Position numbers and translations under genes: made by a program. This document shows positions 9,467 through 20,832 of a stretch of DNA of 64,000 nucleotides, in pieces. The stretch is from Hydrangea macrophylla. Taxonomy: Eukaryota > Streptophyta > Magnoliopsida > Cornales > Hydrangeaceae. Position 1 is the stretch's first letter. Each line of letters begins with the position of its first letter. Where the stretch lies: the NCBI GenBank assembly GCA_033977485.1, contig CM066994.1:117700458-117764457 (forward strand), written 5' to 3'. The notes under the pieces were generated by a model that saw nothing but the letters and a program-made list of their open reading frames with translations, was not told where the DNA came from and ran no database searches.

Positions 9467-12290
9467 TCAGCTCCGACCCCGACCCCGGCCGCGAGCCTGA
9501 CGAGTCGTGCGCCTAAGAGGCTCCTCCTCTGACTCGGTCCCGCTGCCTCCACCACTCTCTCCACGCCCGCTGCCTCGGCCTCTGCAACCGCTAGTGCCCT
9601 CGCCGATGCCTTCGACACGCCCAGCACCGCTACCTCCGGGGGCATCGCTGAGAGAGATGCCGAACTGCTGAAGCCGATGCTGGAGCTGTCCCACTTGCTG
9701 AGACAGGACTCTGTTCTCCTCCATCTGGAAGAGAGGGGTGAGTCCAGAAAAGTGTTGAAAAGACATTTGGATTACTAAGAATATGGAAAGGGTAGAAGAT
9801 CATACCTGGGCCCTCAACTGAACCGCAGCAGTCGCCCGAGCTCCCTCAGCCTGAAAACAAGAGCCAGGAATAAAGATCAGTAAAAAGAGATACCATCCCA
9901 ATCAAAAGTAGGAGTGGGGATAAATTCCTTACCATCCACTCTCGCCCGAGAACCCACTGTCGCACGCTATGGGCATATGCCAGGCCCTCCTCCGCGTAAG
10001 CACGCGGGATGACGTCATAGTATAGAGGTATAGTGGGAGCACCATGTGAAAGTCGAGGGATCGTCATCACGTGGGGCTCACCGAATGAGACGGTCGACAT
10101 GGTCCAGTCCCACTCGGGCAAGGCAGGGGGTCGAACCGCGGCAGGAACAGGCTGCAAACGAAGGTAATAAAACATGAAAAAGGAATAAAAGGAGAATTCA
10201 CCAAAATAATAAAAGGATCGTTTACTCACCCGAGTCACTTCCATCAGAGGGAAGTTCGGCATCAGCTTGGCGGCACGGAAAGCCGTATATCCTGACGGGT
10301 CGTCCAAAAAGCCGTGGATACCGAAGCCGGCTCGAGCAGCCGTGAAATCGCCGCCCTGAAGCGTGTCTGTGGCCCTCATAGAGTCGGGAGGAGGGAACGG
10401 CACAAAGAACCCGGGGGCCGCTATCGACTGCCGGGTCACTCTCTCTCCCAAATACCATGCCATACCCTCTGACCCACCATCAAGAAGTCGCCTCGTCGGG
10501 TCATACCCGGCCGACTCTCGCAACCCCACCCTAGCCTCAGGCAACACCCTGAGCCACGGCTGCCAGTGCACGTGCCCCTCCCTCAGGTTCGTCAGGAAGT
10601 TCCTGAACGAAACAAAATCATGAGCCCCGGTCTTCCTCCCAACCCTATCCTTCGCCCATTTCAGCCCCTGGGGCATGATAAGGGCGTCGGCATCACGTGT
10701 CTGAGGAGACATCATGCGAAGACACTCGTGGGACCAAATCTGTGATACAAAGAGAGAGAAGAGAGAAGATTAGTCTCACATTTAAAAAAAAAAAAAAAAA
10801 AAAAGAAAGAAAGAAATATGATAATGAGCAATATAGGAAAAAGTATACCTCCCACGCTCTCCAATACCCGCCAGTAGCAGCCGACCTATCCCGGGAAATG
10901 ACACTCATATGCCTGTACAGAATAGCCAACCCTGTACCAACCCAGTCGTACTCGGCAACCTGGTCCAGGCGCTCCAACGACGCTACCAAGGAAGCGGAAA
11001 TCCGGTCCCCCTTGGTGCTCAACAAGGAGCACCCCAGCACATACATCAAGAAACCTCGGGCCATCTGCTCGTCCGTAAAGCCGGGTTTCCCCCGGAAAGT
11101 ATCCATAAACCATCGAGCTGTGACCAAGGCCTCCTCCGGGACCACCCCTAGCAAGGGCTCCATCTGATCCCACTCCTGGTCTATAAGGTGCCGCAGGGGC
11201 TCTCCTCCGAATGGAATCCCCGTGATCATGCTGAAGTCTAGGGGGGTCATCGTCATCTCCCCAAAATCGAAGTGGAAGGTACTCGTGGTATCCCACCACC
11301 GCTCAGCCAGCGCATGCATCTGCTGTAGGTCGTTGGAGCTCTTCGTCAAAAGTTTGACGAAGTCTCCAAACCCTGCTGCATCCACCAAAGCCCTCACGGT
11401 CGGGCTCAGCTTTGTGTACCACTCGTGGTCGTGGGCGAGGCTGCCATGCCCCTTCAGCACCTTCGGCTGCAGCTGCAAGAAAAGAATAAAAGGTTTGTTG
11501 TTAGGGAATGGATAAAAAAGAGAGCAACAACAACGAATAAATAATTAATAAATGGAAAGTCCAGAAGTGTTCATAGAGGATTTCACACTTGTTTGCATTC
11601 AAGAGGAAATGAATAAGAGAGAATGCTCGATTTTCTAACAAGGCTCCGAAAAGAAAAGAAAAGAAAAAGAGTAGTTTGTCCACATTCTCTGAAATACATG
11701 CACATATAAAGAGATTTTAGGCCTGAAAAAGTATAAGTTTCGAAGAAAAATGCGTAATTGCAAACATTCGAGAATCATTTTTTTTGAATAATTAAATGGC
11801 ACTTGGAATGCTCAAGGAAAAAAACTCGCCAATACAGGAGAAGGTTCAGGATCGTGTATTCATGAGCATTGGGTGTTTGAAGTTTTGATTAAATGGTTTT
11901 CAAAAAATCTTTGAGGAAAGTTAAAAGAAAAAAATAATAAATGAGTGTTCAAAAAAAATTCAAGCGTAACATCCAGTTTCTGAAAATTCATAAAATAAAA
12001 AAACTCCTTTGCAAGAGGGGCATGAAATAAAGCGATCAAGGACGCTCGGAGGTGCCATGGGCACGAAATTCAGAACAGGGTATCTAAAAGATGTGGCAAT
12101 CCTACGTTACATTCATACAAGAGAAGAAAATGCGAGAAAGAAATGCGAGCAAAAAGAAAAGAGAAGCGTTTACCTCGCGCTTAAACGCGCGGGCCGACAA
12201 GTGCTCATCGGGGTCCCTCAGTAAAAGTGTGGCGTCCGGATGATGGGTGGCCGTATACTTGGCCTTCTTCTTCCTAGAACCGCTCGCCAT
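9467..12290 (-). CDS. Plant mobile domain (PMD) protein gene, six exons, about 590 aa, antisense inside the Tat/Ogre-like element
   Basis: Six exons with GT-AG borders join in phase 0: 12290-12174, 11472-10849, 10739-10230, 10151-9933, 9850-9806 and 9724-9467, giving 591 codons with stop. Exon 1 is basic (GSRKKKAK, a possible nuclear signal). Exon 2 holds the PMD core (ERWWDTTSTFHFDFGEM, then TPLDFSMITGIPFGG). Exon 3 continues the helical domain. Exons 5-6 form a coiled coil (MEENRVLSQQVGQLQHRLQ) followed by an Arg/Gly tail (ARGRGRGRS). PMD proteins are known both as host proteins (MAIN/MAIL family, often annotated as aminotransferase-like) and as cargo of plant transposons; a molecular activity is not established. 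Every exon is open, whereas the sense gag-pol has four stops. A CACTA insertion lies 79 bp upstream of the ATG. Exon borders are my prediction from splice signals and frame. Confidence 0.75.
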
Positions 12291-12369
12291 AACCTGTTAA
12301 AAAAAAGGAGAGATTCACACGTTAAAATTCATGAAAATTCCAAAAAAACTACGAAATAAAGGAAATTAA

Positions 12370-12780
12370 CACTGCACCAGAATGGCCGATTTGTCACTGC
12401 TCTGGGAGGTGACAAAGGGCCTTTGTCACTGCTCCTGACCGTGACAGTTTCGGGGGTGACAAAAAATTTTGTCACCGCTCAAAACCGTGACAATGGTGGT
12501 TAGGACCGTGACAATTTGTACCCCTAAAAGGGGTTTGGATGGTGACAAAATATGAAATTCGACACCGCAGCTGACCGTGACAAAATGTGAAATTTGTCAC
12601 TGCTTGTGACAGTGACAACTTTGTCACCCGTGGCAAAATTGGTCACCGCTCTAGCCGTGACAAATTTGGTGACAATTTCCTTTGATTTGTCACCGCTCTT
12701 AACCTTGACAAATATGGTGACAATTCTGAAAAAAAAAAAAAAACATTTTGTCACTGTATAGAATGGTGACAATTTTGAAA
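12370..12780. repeat. CACTA left subterminal repeat region
   Basis: About 400 bp carry more than ten copies of TTTGTCACTGCT/ACCGTGACAA-type motifs in alternating orientation, then two poly-A/T runs near 12728 and 12778. This is the pattern of subterminal transposase-binding repeats in CACTA elements. The mirror region is at 20833-21003. Confidence 0.85.
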
Positions 12781-13590
12781 AAAAAAAAAAAAGCTTGCTA
12801 TGCAATTAAAATTCAATACGATTTACCTATAACACAAATTGCCCGTGCCCGTGGACACGACACAAATCCAAAATAAAAATAAAATCAAAGTAAAAGACAA
12901 ATTAATAATGGATATTTAGAAACAAAATTTAATTTACAAGCAAATTAATTTAGCAATCAAATGTACACCAGAGTTATTACATTGGAACTTCCCAATTCCC
13001 AAAATCTCAAACAAAAGAAAAATAAGACGACTTTCTCTCGGGCTGTTTCAAATTTATACCAAGTGCTTCGAATAAATTGTTCTTTCTATAAATGATGCAC
13101 CTACAAAACAGTTCAAAGATTAAAAATATGTTTCCAACAGAAACAGTTACTAACAAAATTTAAAAGATATTAATTTATTTCTCTCCAAATTTTTTGTTCC
13201 TTCTTATTTCCTTCATGTTTCTAGTCTAGTAACCAAACAAAGGAAAACGTTTTCCTTTGTGTATTTTTTCTTTGTCCACCATTAAATTCATGAACCAAAC
13301 AAAGCCTAAAAGAATGCTCAAATCAACAATTATACAAAAACCTTCAAATTTGTATATAGGAGCCACTAAAATGCACACACTAGTTAAGTCCCTCTTAAAT
13401 CATTAGCCTATGTATAAACCTTTAAGAGACACTTCTTGAATTTAACTTCAACTGCTGAAAACAAAAAAGTAGTATACAGTCATATTGGAAAAGCAAAAAT
13501 GGGAAAAACAACAGCTATAAATTTTTTTTTCTCAATCCATATGCCAATACAGAGAGAGTACATACACTAATCAAATAGGGAAAGAGAGAG

Positions 13591-13640
<50 letters not shown>

Positions 13641-13646
13641 GAGTAC
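12781..13646. repeat. CACTA interior: AT-rich, no gene, with (GA)n at 13583-13638
   Basis: No coding signal is seen. At about 13200-13305 is a short fold-back-like segment (CCAAACAAAGGAAAACG, then TTTTCCTTTGTG), similar to sequence near 17880 and 18050. A (GA)n microsatellite fills 13583-13638 and produces low-complexity open frames that are not genes. Confidence 0.55.
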
Positions 13647-13737
13647 CCAACCTTGCCTCAAAGTAGCATCCGTCGGGCTCAGTCACACTAGCTGGCATCT
13701 TTAGAACAACATCAATGATCTTGAAATCAACGGAGAT
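13647..13737 (-). pseudogene. Exon-like captured fragment, gene not recognised
   Basis: On the minus strand a 91-bp open segment is bounded by a good acceptor (CCATTTCAG) and a GT donor (GTACTC). It encodes a non-repetitive peptide containing DFKIIDVVLKMPASVTEPDG. Splice-bounded exons without a surrounding complete gene inside a CACTA element suggest gene capture. I do not recognise the source protein, and chance cannot be excluded. Confidence 0.35.
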
Positions 13738-14944
13738 CTGAAATGGAGAAAAAGCCATAATTTTGATGAGTACAAGTAACACTAGAGAGCCTAAGAGGCA
13801 TTACAACTCAATTACAAGCAAACGTACATATTTTTTTTTCCTTCAGGAAAAAAGAAATCAAGAGTAGGATTCAAACAACCTGTAGAACAAGGTCATTTGC
13901 AAACTTAAGACACAGAGGGGTTCTTCAAGGCCCAAACTGAACTAAGTTTAGATAATCTTGAAAATTTTCTTATCATAGGGAGAGAACAATGAAAACATAG
14001 AATTCTGCGGTCAACACACGCCCGGTTGCACTTCAAAGAGGTGCAGCAAAATAAATATTCTACATGGTTACAGAGTTTACAACATATAATTATCCTTGGA
14101 GAACTAGGCCATAGCCAGAAACACAGAGATACAAGTTCAGACAATATTCGCTAAACCTTATTTCATCATAATGATCAATTTAAATATATATTCGCTACAT
14201 TACAGATAAAATTTCATAATATATTGTTTGGTCCTAATTACAAGTTTACAACTGAAGTTTATCCCTTCAAAGTTTAAACAAACCTCCTATTACTCGGGTG
14301 ATTTTTATAGTATTGTATGTTGAATACAAAAACCAAATCACAACCGTGTATCTAGCTCGGTGGACTAGGAACCTTAAACGTTTGTCCAGGTCACTCGGCT
14401 ACATCACAGGTTTCATTGGTAAACGGGTCATTTCAGACGGCCTAAACCAAGTTACTTAATCAGTTAGAAATACAAACCAACACGATTCAGTGGTAAGTTT
14501 CTTATAACTATGGTTGTATCATGTATGTCACCAATATGGGTTTTTGATAAATGACTTGATTGATATATGAGAGGGAGAGAGAGAAGTTCCTGGAAGTTGC
14601 TTCAATGGCAAAAAAAGACTAATGTACATGATGGGAAAAGTGAACTTTCACAGGTTATTCAATGTTAAATATCACATTCTAAAATCTTTTGGGTCTGCCA
14701 ACTTATAGGCCAAACTCAGGGGTGCAAATGAAATTTACTTATCAGTTCAGTCATTCTTGTTTATCGAACGAAAAATGCAACAAGTTTTTCTTTGTATGTC
14801 AGGCTTTTCAAATTCCAGTGCCCAAATCTTAGCATTTATGTAATTGCCCAGCCCATAAATTTTCTAACTACAGATCCACTCACGAGAGAGCAACTAGCTA
14901 AAACTAATAAAAATCCAATCAGCCGTAGTGAAAAAGAATATTAC

Positions 14945-15027
14945 CAAAACCAGTGAAAAATGCCCAGTTGGATTCAAAGAAGTCCAGTCTTTTGTCCAAA
15001 TTCAGACCAGTGAAATTCCATTTGTAC
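14945..15027 (-). pseudogene. Captured exon fragment, possibly from an EI24/CysZ-like membrane protein gene
   Basis: An 83-bp minus-strand segment lies between an acceptor (TTTCTTAG) and a donor (GTAATA). Its peptide includes LDKRLDFFESNWAFFTGF, which resembles the conserved region before the first membrane helices of plant etoposide-induced 2.4 (EI24) homologues. The family link rests on my recollection of that motif. No continuation into the following helices is visible nearby, so this is a fragment. Confidence 0.4.
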
Positions 15028-16229
15028 CTAAGAAATTAGAAATTTTCAATGAGTAATTATATAGCCAACAATTGCACAATGAGAAACACCATGAACAAGT
15101 ACAACAAAATAGCAGTGAGTGACTCTTACATGATTGATCTTTTGCCTTTCTCTAGTTTTTTGTTTATCTAGTTTACTTTCAGCATTCACTCGAAAAGGAA
15201 AAACATACTTGTAATGAATGAGTACGTTGATTGATCTTCTAATTTCCACAATGCTTTTGTTTCGCTTTTCTTTCTCACCCTAACAAAAATAATCTAGTCA
15301 AAAACAAAAATACAAACTTAACATTGAGAAAGATTAAGACTATCATAGCTCTTTCAAAATTAGAGAAATGGTTGTCAAGGTAAAATAACGCTACTTCTGA
15401 TAAAACATACTACGAAACAGACCCAACAACTGCTTTTATCATAAATTTACCTAGACTGATCTAACAGAGAAGTAGTAAAGATCTAGATGTGTGCTAGATT
15501 GCTTCAACTACATCTTTATTTCCTGTGTGTGTGGACATATGCTGCATGTGCACGTGCTATGCATGTGCATTGCACACGTCCTGTAGCCATCGACAATTCC
15601 ATGTATGAATGAGTAAAGTGCCTCTAGTTATTGAGGATAAATTCCAATTAAGTAATTGGTACTTACATTCACAAGGAATGACAAAATGCAGTAGCATACC
15701 TCTCTTCCAAAGAAGCACCTGCAACCTGCAGTTGTACACTTCTCATGTGGTGTATACCCACTTGGAGGCTTTCGCTATTAGATATTCTAATAGATAGATA
15801 GATTGAATGATCAAGAAATAGGATTAAAACCATATATACATAAGCTCTTTAAAGTTAAAAACAAGAGAATGAGTATTGAAAATCCCATTTACATGTTTCT
15901 TAGAAATTAATCAAGAACAAAATTTAATATTTTACATGTTCTACAAATGGCAATCAAGAACAAAAATTGTATTTACATGTTCTAGAATATGGAATCAAGA
16001 ACAAGAATCAATTCAATATGTACATGTTCTAGAAAATGGAATCAAGAACAAGAATCAATTTCATTTAAATGTGTTCTTGAGAAATCATGAAGGACATTGA
16101 GTGGCACTTCTATGTGTTTAGTCTGTGGTAGCTGGAAGTTCAATTTTACTTTCTGACCATCAGTTATTTAGTGGATGGTCACTGTGATGTTTGCCGATTC
16201 GTATTTATATGTATATATTTGGATAGGAG
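15028..16229. other. CACTA interior without recognisable gene
   Basis: The stretch is AT-rich. At about 15880-16080 are four to five tandem copies of a roughly 50-bp unit containing AATCAAGAACAA and ACATGTTCTAG. A purine-rich minus-strand open segment at about 15190-15249 ends at a GT donor and could be another captured exon, but it is too short to call. Confidence 0.5.
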
Positions 16230-16695
16230 ATGGAGGGTTTAAAGTCACTCATGTTTGAATGTCCTGAAGATAAAGACATGCTGGACATGGCCTTTGAGGA
16301 ATTGGGTCAGGCATTGAAAGAAGAGAAAAGATTGCAGAATCTGCTTCTGAAGTCATTGCTTCCTAAGGATGATGCTGATGAGCAGGGCTGCATTTTGGAG
16401 GTGAGGGCAGGTACAAAATTTGTAAAATTGGTTCTAAAATACTTCCTTTCTTGGTAGTATACATCTACTTTTTCTTACAACCTTTTTGCAACAGGAACTG
16501 GAGGGAAAGAAGCTTCTTTGTTTGCAATGGACGTATTTAAAATGTAAGCTACTAGAAATTAATTTGTCGCTTGGCTCATCTGATATTTTAACAGCATTTT
16601 TTAAAAATTGCATCAGGTATGATAGATACTCACTGAAGAAGGGTTGGAAGTTTGAGGTGGTAGATATAGCAGAGTCTGAACTTCATGTTAGATAG
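16230..16695 (+). pseudogene. Captured fragment of organellar peptide chain release factor 1 gene
   Basis: Three exon pieces (16230-16410, 16495-16543, 16617-16695) with GT-AG introns join in frame. Together they encode a peptide typical of bacterial-type class I release factor 1 of plant organelles: EEKRLQNLLLKSLLPKDDAD, then ILEVRAG joined across the first intron to TGGKEASLFAMDVFKM, then YSLKKGWKFEVVDIAESEL. The (R)AGTGG-EA segment is the conserved start of RF1 domain 2. The fragment ends in a stop just after this, so the GGQ peptidyl-hydrolysis loop and the codon-recognition domain are missing. Retained introns show it was copied from genomic DNA, not from mRNA. It sits on the + strand inside the CACTA element, the classic picture of transduplication. 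A promoter-driven product, if any, would be a truncated protein. Confidence 0.85.
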
Positions 16696-17534
16696 ACAGG
16701 TCGGCTTATTTGTGACTTGTGAGGTTGAGTTTTGATTATTGATTTAGAGGAAGGACGTTGTTGGTTGGTGTTGTACCTGGAAATATTTGACATTCGGCAT
16801 AGATTTATTTTTGGTTGAGCAGCAAATTGTATAACCTGCTGTTTTCATGCCCGGAAGCTAGTGCAGCAATCTCATCAATAACAAGAATCAATTTCATTCT
16901 ATGTCAACCTATGATAAAATGGCTCACTAAAGGTCTTCTACGACTTTAGAGAAAATAAAGAGAACAAGTCAGTGAAACTTGAAAGAACTCATAACATTCA
17001 AAAGTATTTATGCAATCTTAACCACATCTCAGGATATCATAATTTTCTTATTTTGAATCAGTTTTCTCTAAAAAAATTTGAAAGACAACAGTTCATCATG
17101 TTTAATCCAACATTAGAACATTGACATGTGCAGCATGAAGATTAATGTGCTCATCATCATATATGTTGCCATTTGTCTGCAATCTCCCATGACATTTCAC
17201 TTCCCTTGCTACGCAACTGGATTCACATCCGAACAATTGGTTGGGAGTGTAGATAATAAGAAGCATTTAGTAAACGCACACGTCTAAATAAGATTAACTT
17301 TAAGTGAAAGCACATGTCTAAACTAAAGAAAAGAAGTATAACAAAAGGAGACAGAAAATATAGATTTGTATTGATCAACTGGTGAAAAAACAATAAAGAT
17401 ATTTCATGCACAAGGAAACAAAATCTATTGATAAAAATAAACAGAGAGAGCTATTTTAACTAATTTGAATAAAAGATTTGAAGGAGAATCTAACCTTCAT
17501 AAAATAGAAAATAAAAGTAATTTCTTTATAGAAC
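16696..17534. other. CACTA interior without recognisable gene
   Basis: This is AT-rich sequence directly after the release factor fragment. It may contain intron or flanking DNA taken with the fragment, but no further exon of that gene can be recognised. Confidence 0.4.
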
Positions 17535-17667
17535 TCTTCCGTCCATGCCATCAAGGAGACCTAACCACATTCCCTTTACTGGTGGTAGTTGAGCAACAAC
17601 AGCATTCCAAGGAGGATAACCAACGCCACTTCCCCGAACATGACCATCCAAGTGTAGAGATAAATAC
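17535..17667 (-). pseudogene. Exon-like captured fragment, gene not recognised
   Basis: A minus-strand open segment of about 133 bp starts at an AG acceptor (GTGAAG) and encodes a compositionally normal peptide including HLDGHVRGSGVGYPPWNAV and LPPVKGMWLGLLDGMDG. The upstream frame is closed by a stop, so only an exon fits. The downstream donor (GTTCTA) is weak. The source gene is not recognised. Confidence 0.35.
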
Positions 17668-19009
17668 CTTCACAATGAACATAAAGAGTTGTGATTTCTT
17701 GATACTGAAAAATAAAATTATGATGAGAACCTCAAAAACATAAATAGAGTCCCGTGATATCCCCAATTGTAACAGTTAGAGAAGATTTTAAAATTATGAG
17801 TAATCAATAGTTCTAAAGCCCATTTATTCTAATTCACAAAGCACTGTAATGAACCATTTAGGCTCTATCTGGTTCGTAGATTTAAAGAAGCGAAGGAAAA
17901 CTCTCCTTTGTGTTTTCCTTAGTGTTTTCCTCCATGTTTAAACGACATCAGGAATTTTTATTGAAAAAAATCCAAATATATCATAAAAAGGCCTTATAGA
18001 AGTGACTCATAGTTAAGAAAAGCATTTTCCTACGCTTTGTTTGGTTTGCGGACTTAGAGAAGGAAAAGGAAAGGAAAACAACAAGGAGATCCGTTTCTCT
18101 AGTATTTTCCCATGAGTTTTCCTTCAGGCTTAAATAACATTTAAATTAAAAGAAAATTCAAAATAATAGAATTTAAGAAAAAATTTGATATGCCAATGAA
18201 GGAAACCAACTTAATAGCAACAGGGTGGCATTTAGACATGTCTTGACAACGATAATTCTTGTAACCTAGAATACATCATATGATCCACGTTTACGGCAAG
18301 ATGCGATTGCCTAAATACACTTATCTTTATGTCTTCTTATTCAAATTTGCAACAATTGTTACAAGTCATATGTGTAAATGCTTTAAGGGAACATTGTGTT
18401 TGAAATATAGGGGGGGGGGTGGACTTTTAATCAAAAAGCATCATCATGAACCAATCAAATGCAATAAATTTCAATGCTTGGAAAAAAGTTCAGTTCAGCA
18501 GTCCAAAGCATTGAAAGCAAGCTACAATATCATGCTTTCCCTCCAAAACTTTTGACATTTGAGTTTCGATAGTTGAAATTGAAAATTGAAAAATGCCAAT
18601 AGGAGTCCAATAAACACTTATGATTCCAGTGACAATTATTTCTTATCCTCATAATACACTATTCTAGAGCCAGTCTGTTTGAGTGTCAACATAACTAAAA
18701 AGTTAGCACATAACTTGGCTTTGACCCGAAATCACGCACTGTGAATCTGCTATTGTTGAAACATTTTCAAGGGAAACCAGGTATATTTTCGAGAACATTA
18801 TTTGTATTCTTGGTTCAAACATTTTTAAAAGAGTGTCATTAATAATTTAATACTATGCAACACATTAGTAAACTCTGTTTAACTTGCAATCAATTATAGG
18901 AATTACTTCCACTCACTCACTCACTCACTCACTCCCACACACGCATGCACACAAAAAAGAACTACAAAAATCTATACAATAACATTAGAAGGGCACAATC
19001 GATTTTTAC
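17668..19009. other. CACTA interior without recognisable gene
   Basis: Two partly similar AT-rich stretches near 17865-17945 and 18030-18125 share GGTT(C/T)G-GGA-TTAGAGAAG-like and TTTTCCTT-type runs, and look like remnants of the same small element. A run of 10 G occurs at about 18411-18420 and (CACT)n at about 18910-18932. No gene is seen. Confidence 0.45.
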
Positions 19010-19114
19010 CTTGACGTAGCATGGTTCAAAGCCACTCCGTTTCACCAAGAGTTTTACCCGTTGATTGCATATTACTCTTTGATCTAAACAGCAGAAACCC
19101 CAAACCCCCCTTAT
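19010..19114 (-). pseudogene. Exon-like captured fragment, gene not recognised
   Basis: A 105-bp minus-strand segment of 35 codons in phase 0 is bounded by a GTACAG acceptor and a GTAAAA donor. It encodes a peptide containing NQRVKLLVKRSGFEPCYVK. The clean borders and full codon number favour a real exon captured by the CACTA. I do not recognise the family. Confidence 0.35.
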
Positions 19115-19487
19115 CTGTACGAGAAAAAAATAATAATAAATTAAGATTCTGATTAAATCCAAAAATTTTAGTTTGTAGACAAAAATGTAAACATAGACAA
19201 GAATTTGATAGCCTATTAAATGAGATTTCTTTTTTAGAAGCAGAGAAATTGTAACTGTTTTTCTAACAGTTTGAAAATGTAAAGATTTAGAAATGGAAAA
19301 AATGTAAAGAGAATGAAGGGTTCATATAAAATTAGTCACTAAGAATTTGATAGCCTATTAAAATGATTGCACATAAGTAGACAAAAATGCTAGGACAACT
19401 TGCAAAGTAATGCCATCAAATGGACCAGAGTAGATTTTTGGACACAAATCTTAGCAAAGTTTCAACAATTAAAGGATGTATTACGGA

Positions 19488-19652
19488 AAGTGGTTATGGT
19501 TCTCAAATTCACATCCCAAATGATGTGGCACCAATTAAATTCAATGGGCCCACTGACCACTATGGGATCACTTCAACATCCTCCAATCAAAATTCAATAG
19601 ACCCACTGCCACATCATTTGGGATTTGGGTTTGGGAAGCATAGCATTACTCT
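19488..19652. mobile_element. Small fold-back element (MITE-like) inside the CACTA
   Basis: The left arm 19493-19530 (ends ATCCCAAATGATGTGGCA) and the right arm 19607-19645 (starts TGCCACATCATTTGGGAT) are inverted copies about 38 bp long with a few mismatches. The outer end GAAGCATAGCATTACT matches the ends of the element at 43276-43493, so both belong to one family. Exact limits and target duplication are uncertain. Confidence 0.6.
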
Positions 19653-20832
19653 AACGGAAATTAGAAGATCATGCCAATGAAACACACGATCATGGTACAA
19701 CAATTAAAGAAGAACAAAAAACTATGGTAACGAATTCAGAAATTGAGGAATAAAACAATGACTTTTGAAATGTCAATAAAGAAGTACAACTAAAGGTGAG
19801 ATAGACTTCTTTGGTTTTTTTTTTTTTTTTTTTCCGAGAAATGGTTAATTATGGTAGGAGGGACTTCAATCTAAATTTTGAACCATGATTCCTCATAATT
19901 CATTGATGGAATTAACTACATCAAACCGAATTAGGGCTTACCTTCCTAATCAAGAACCTATGTAAACCGAACCTTCCTCAACATCAATAATCTGCAAATT
20001 CCATAACAAATGAAATCAAGAAGATGAAAAGGATCAAACATAAACTATTTAGATCTACACATAAACTAAGTATGCTCCAAGCTCTTCTCCACTTTTATCT
20101 GCAAACATCCAACATGTGTATGCATAGAGGAAAAAGAAATTGAGTCTCATAAACCCTAACTCTAAAAAGCTGTTTACGCAAAAGAGAGAGAGAGAGAGAA
20201 CTCAGATTCCACTGCGCCAATTTTGTGTGTGTGAGCAGAGAGGGAGAAAAGTCAAGAGTAAACAGAGATTACATAGTTTAATGGCGGTGGCGGTGATCAA
20301 TAGTGACGGCGGCGACCGGCGGCACGCGACGACGACGTGAGATGAGAGATGAGAGATGAGAGATGAGAGATAGAGAAACGTTAGAGACTTCAGAGAGAGG
20401 GAGAGAGACTGATGAGAGAGAGCTTCGGTAGAGAGAGAGAGATAACACACACAGAGGAAGAGAGAGAGATAATGAGAGAGAAGGGGCATACCTGAAAGCG
20501 GCGGCAGCTTCGGCGAAGGAGAGGCCACAGAGTGAGAGAGAGAGAGAGACTGAGAGGCCACAGAGCTTCGGTAGGGGCTGGGGTTGGGAAATAGACTGAG
20601 ACAGAGAATATTTTTTCTTCCCAATGCTCTTCTTCTTCGCAGTACAGAGCATCGAGAAAGTAATAAAGGTTTTGTTGTTGTTGAAACATCTTCTGAGGGG
20701 AGGGGGACGGGAGGAGGAGGAGGCGCGATGCCTTGTTTCTTTTTAGGCTTTGAGACCTCATCTATCTAATGTTTGGTCGGGGGGAACATTTAGGGGGAAA
20801 CTAAATATTTGGGGGGGGGGGGATAATTAGGT
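19653..20832. other. CACTA right interior: low-complexity GA/GATGA repeats
   Basis: No supported gene. At 20337-20375 is a (GAGAT)-type tract with the repeated word GATGAGA, and at 20390-20560 several (GA)n runs. These create spurious Ser/Leu-rich open frames on the minus strand. A short + strand ATG at 20281 opens only about 19 codons. A 12-G run is at 20811-20822. Confidence 0.55.

Noticed and set aside
12524..12805. 93-codon minus-strand open frame with VTN/VTK repeats
   Set aside because: It reads through CACTA subterminal repeats; the apparent peptide repeats are DNA motif repeats.
14330..14460. tRNA-like or SINE-like segment (TAGCTCGGTGGACTAGG...)
   Set aside because: It has some tRNA-like words but cannot be folded into a cloverleaf or given both internal promoter boxes by eye.
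20202..20761. Several long Ser/Leu-rich open frames on the minus strand
   Set aside because: They come from GA/CT microsatellites in the CACTA interior; the frames overlap each other and have no domain.
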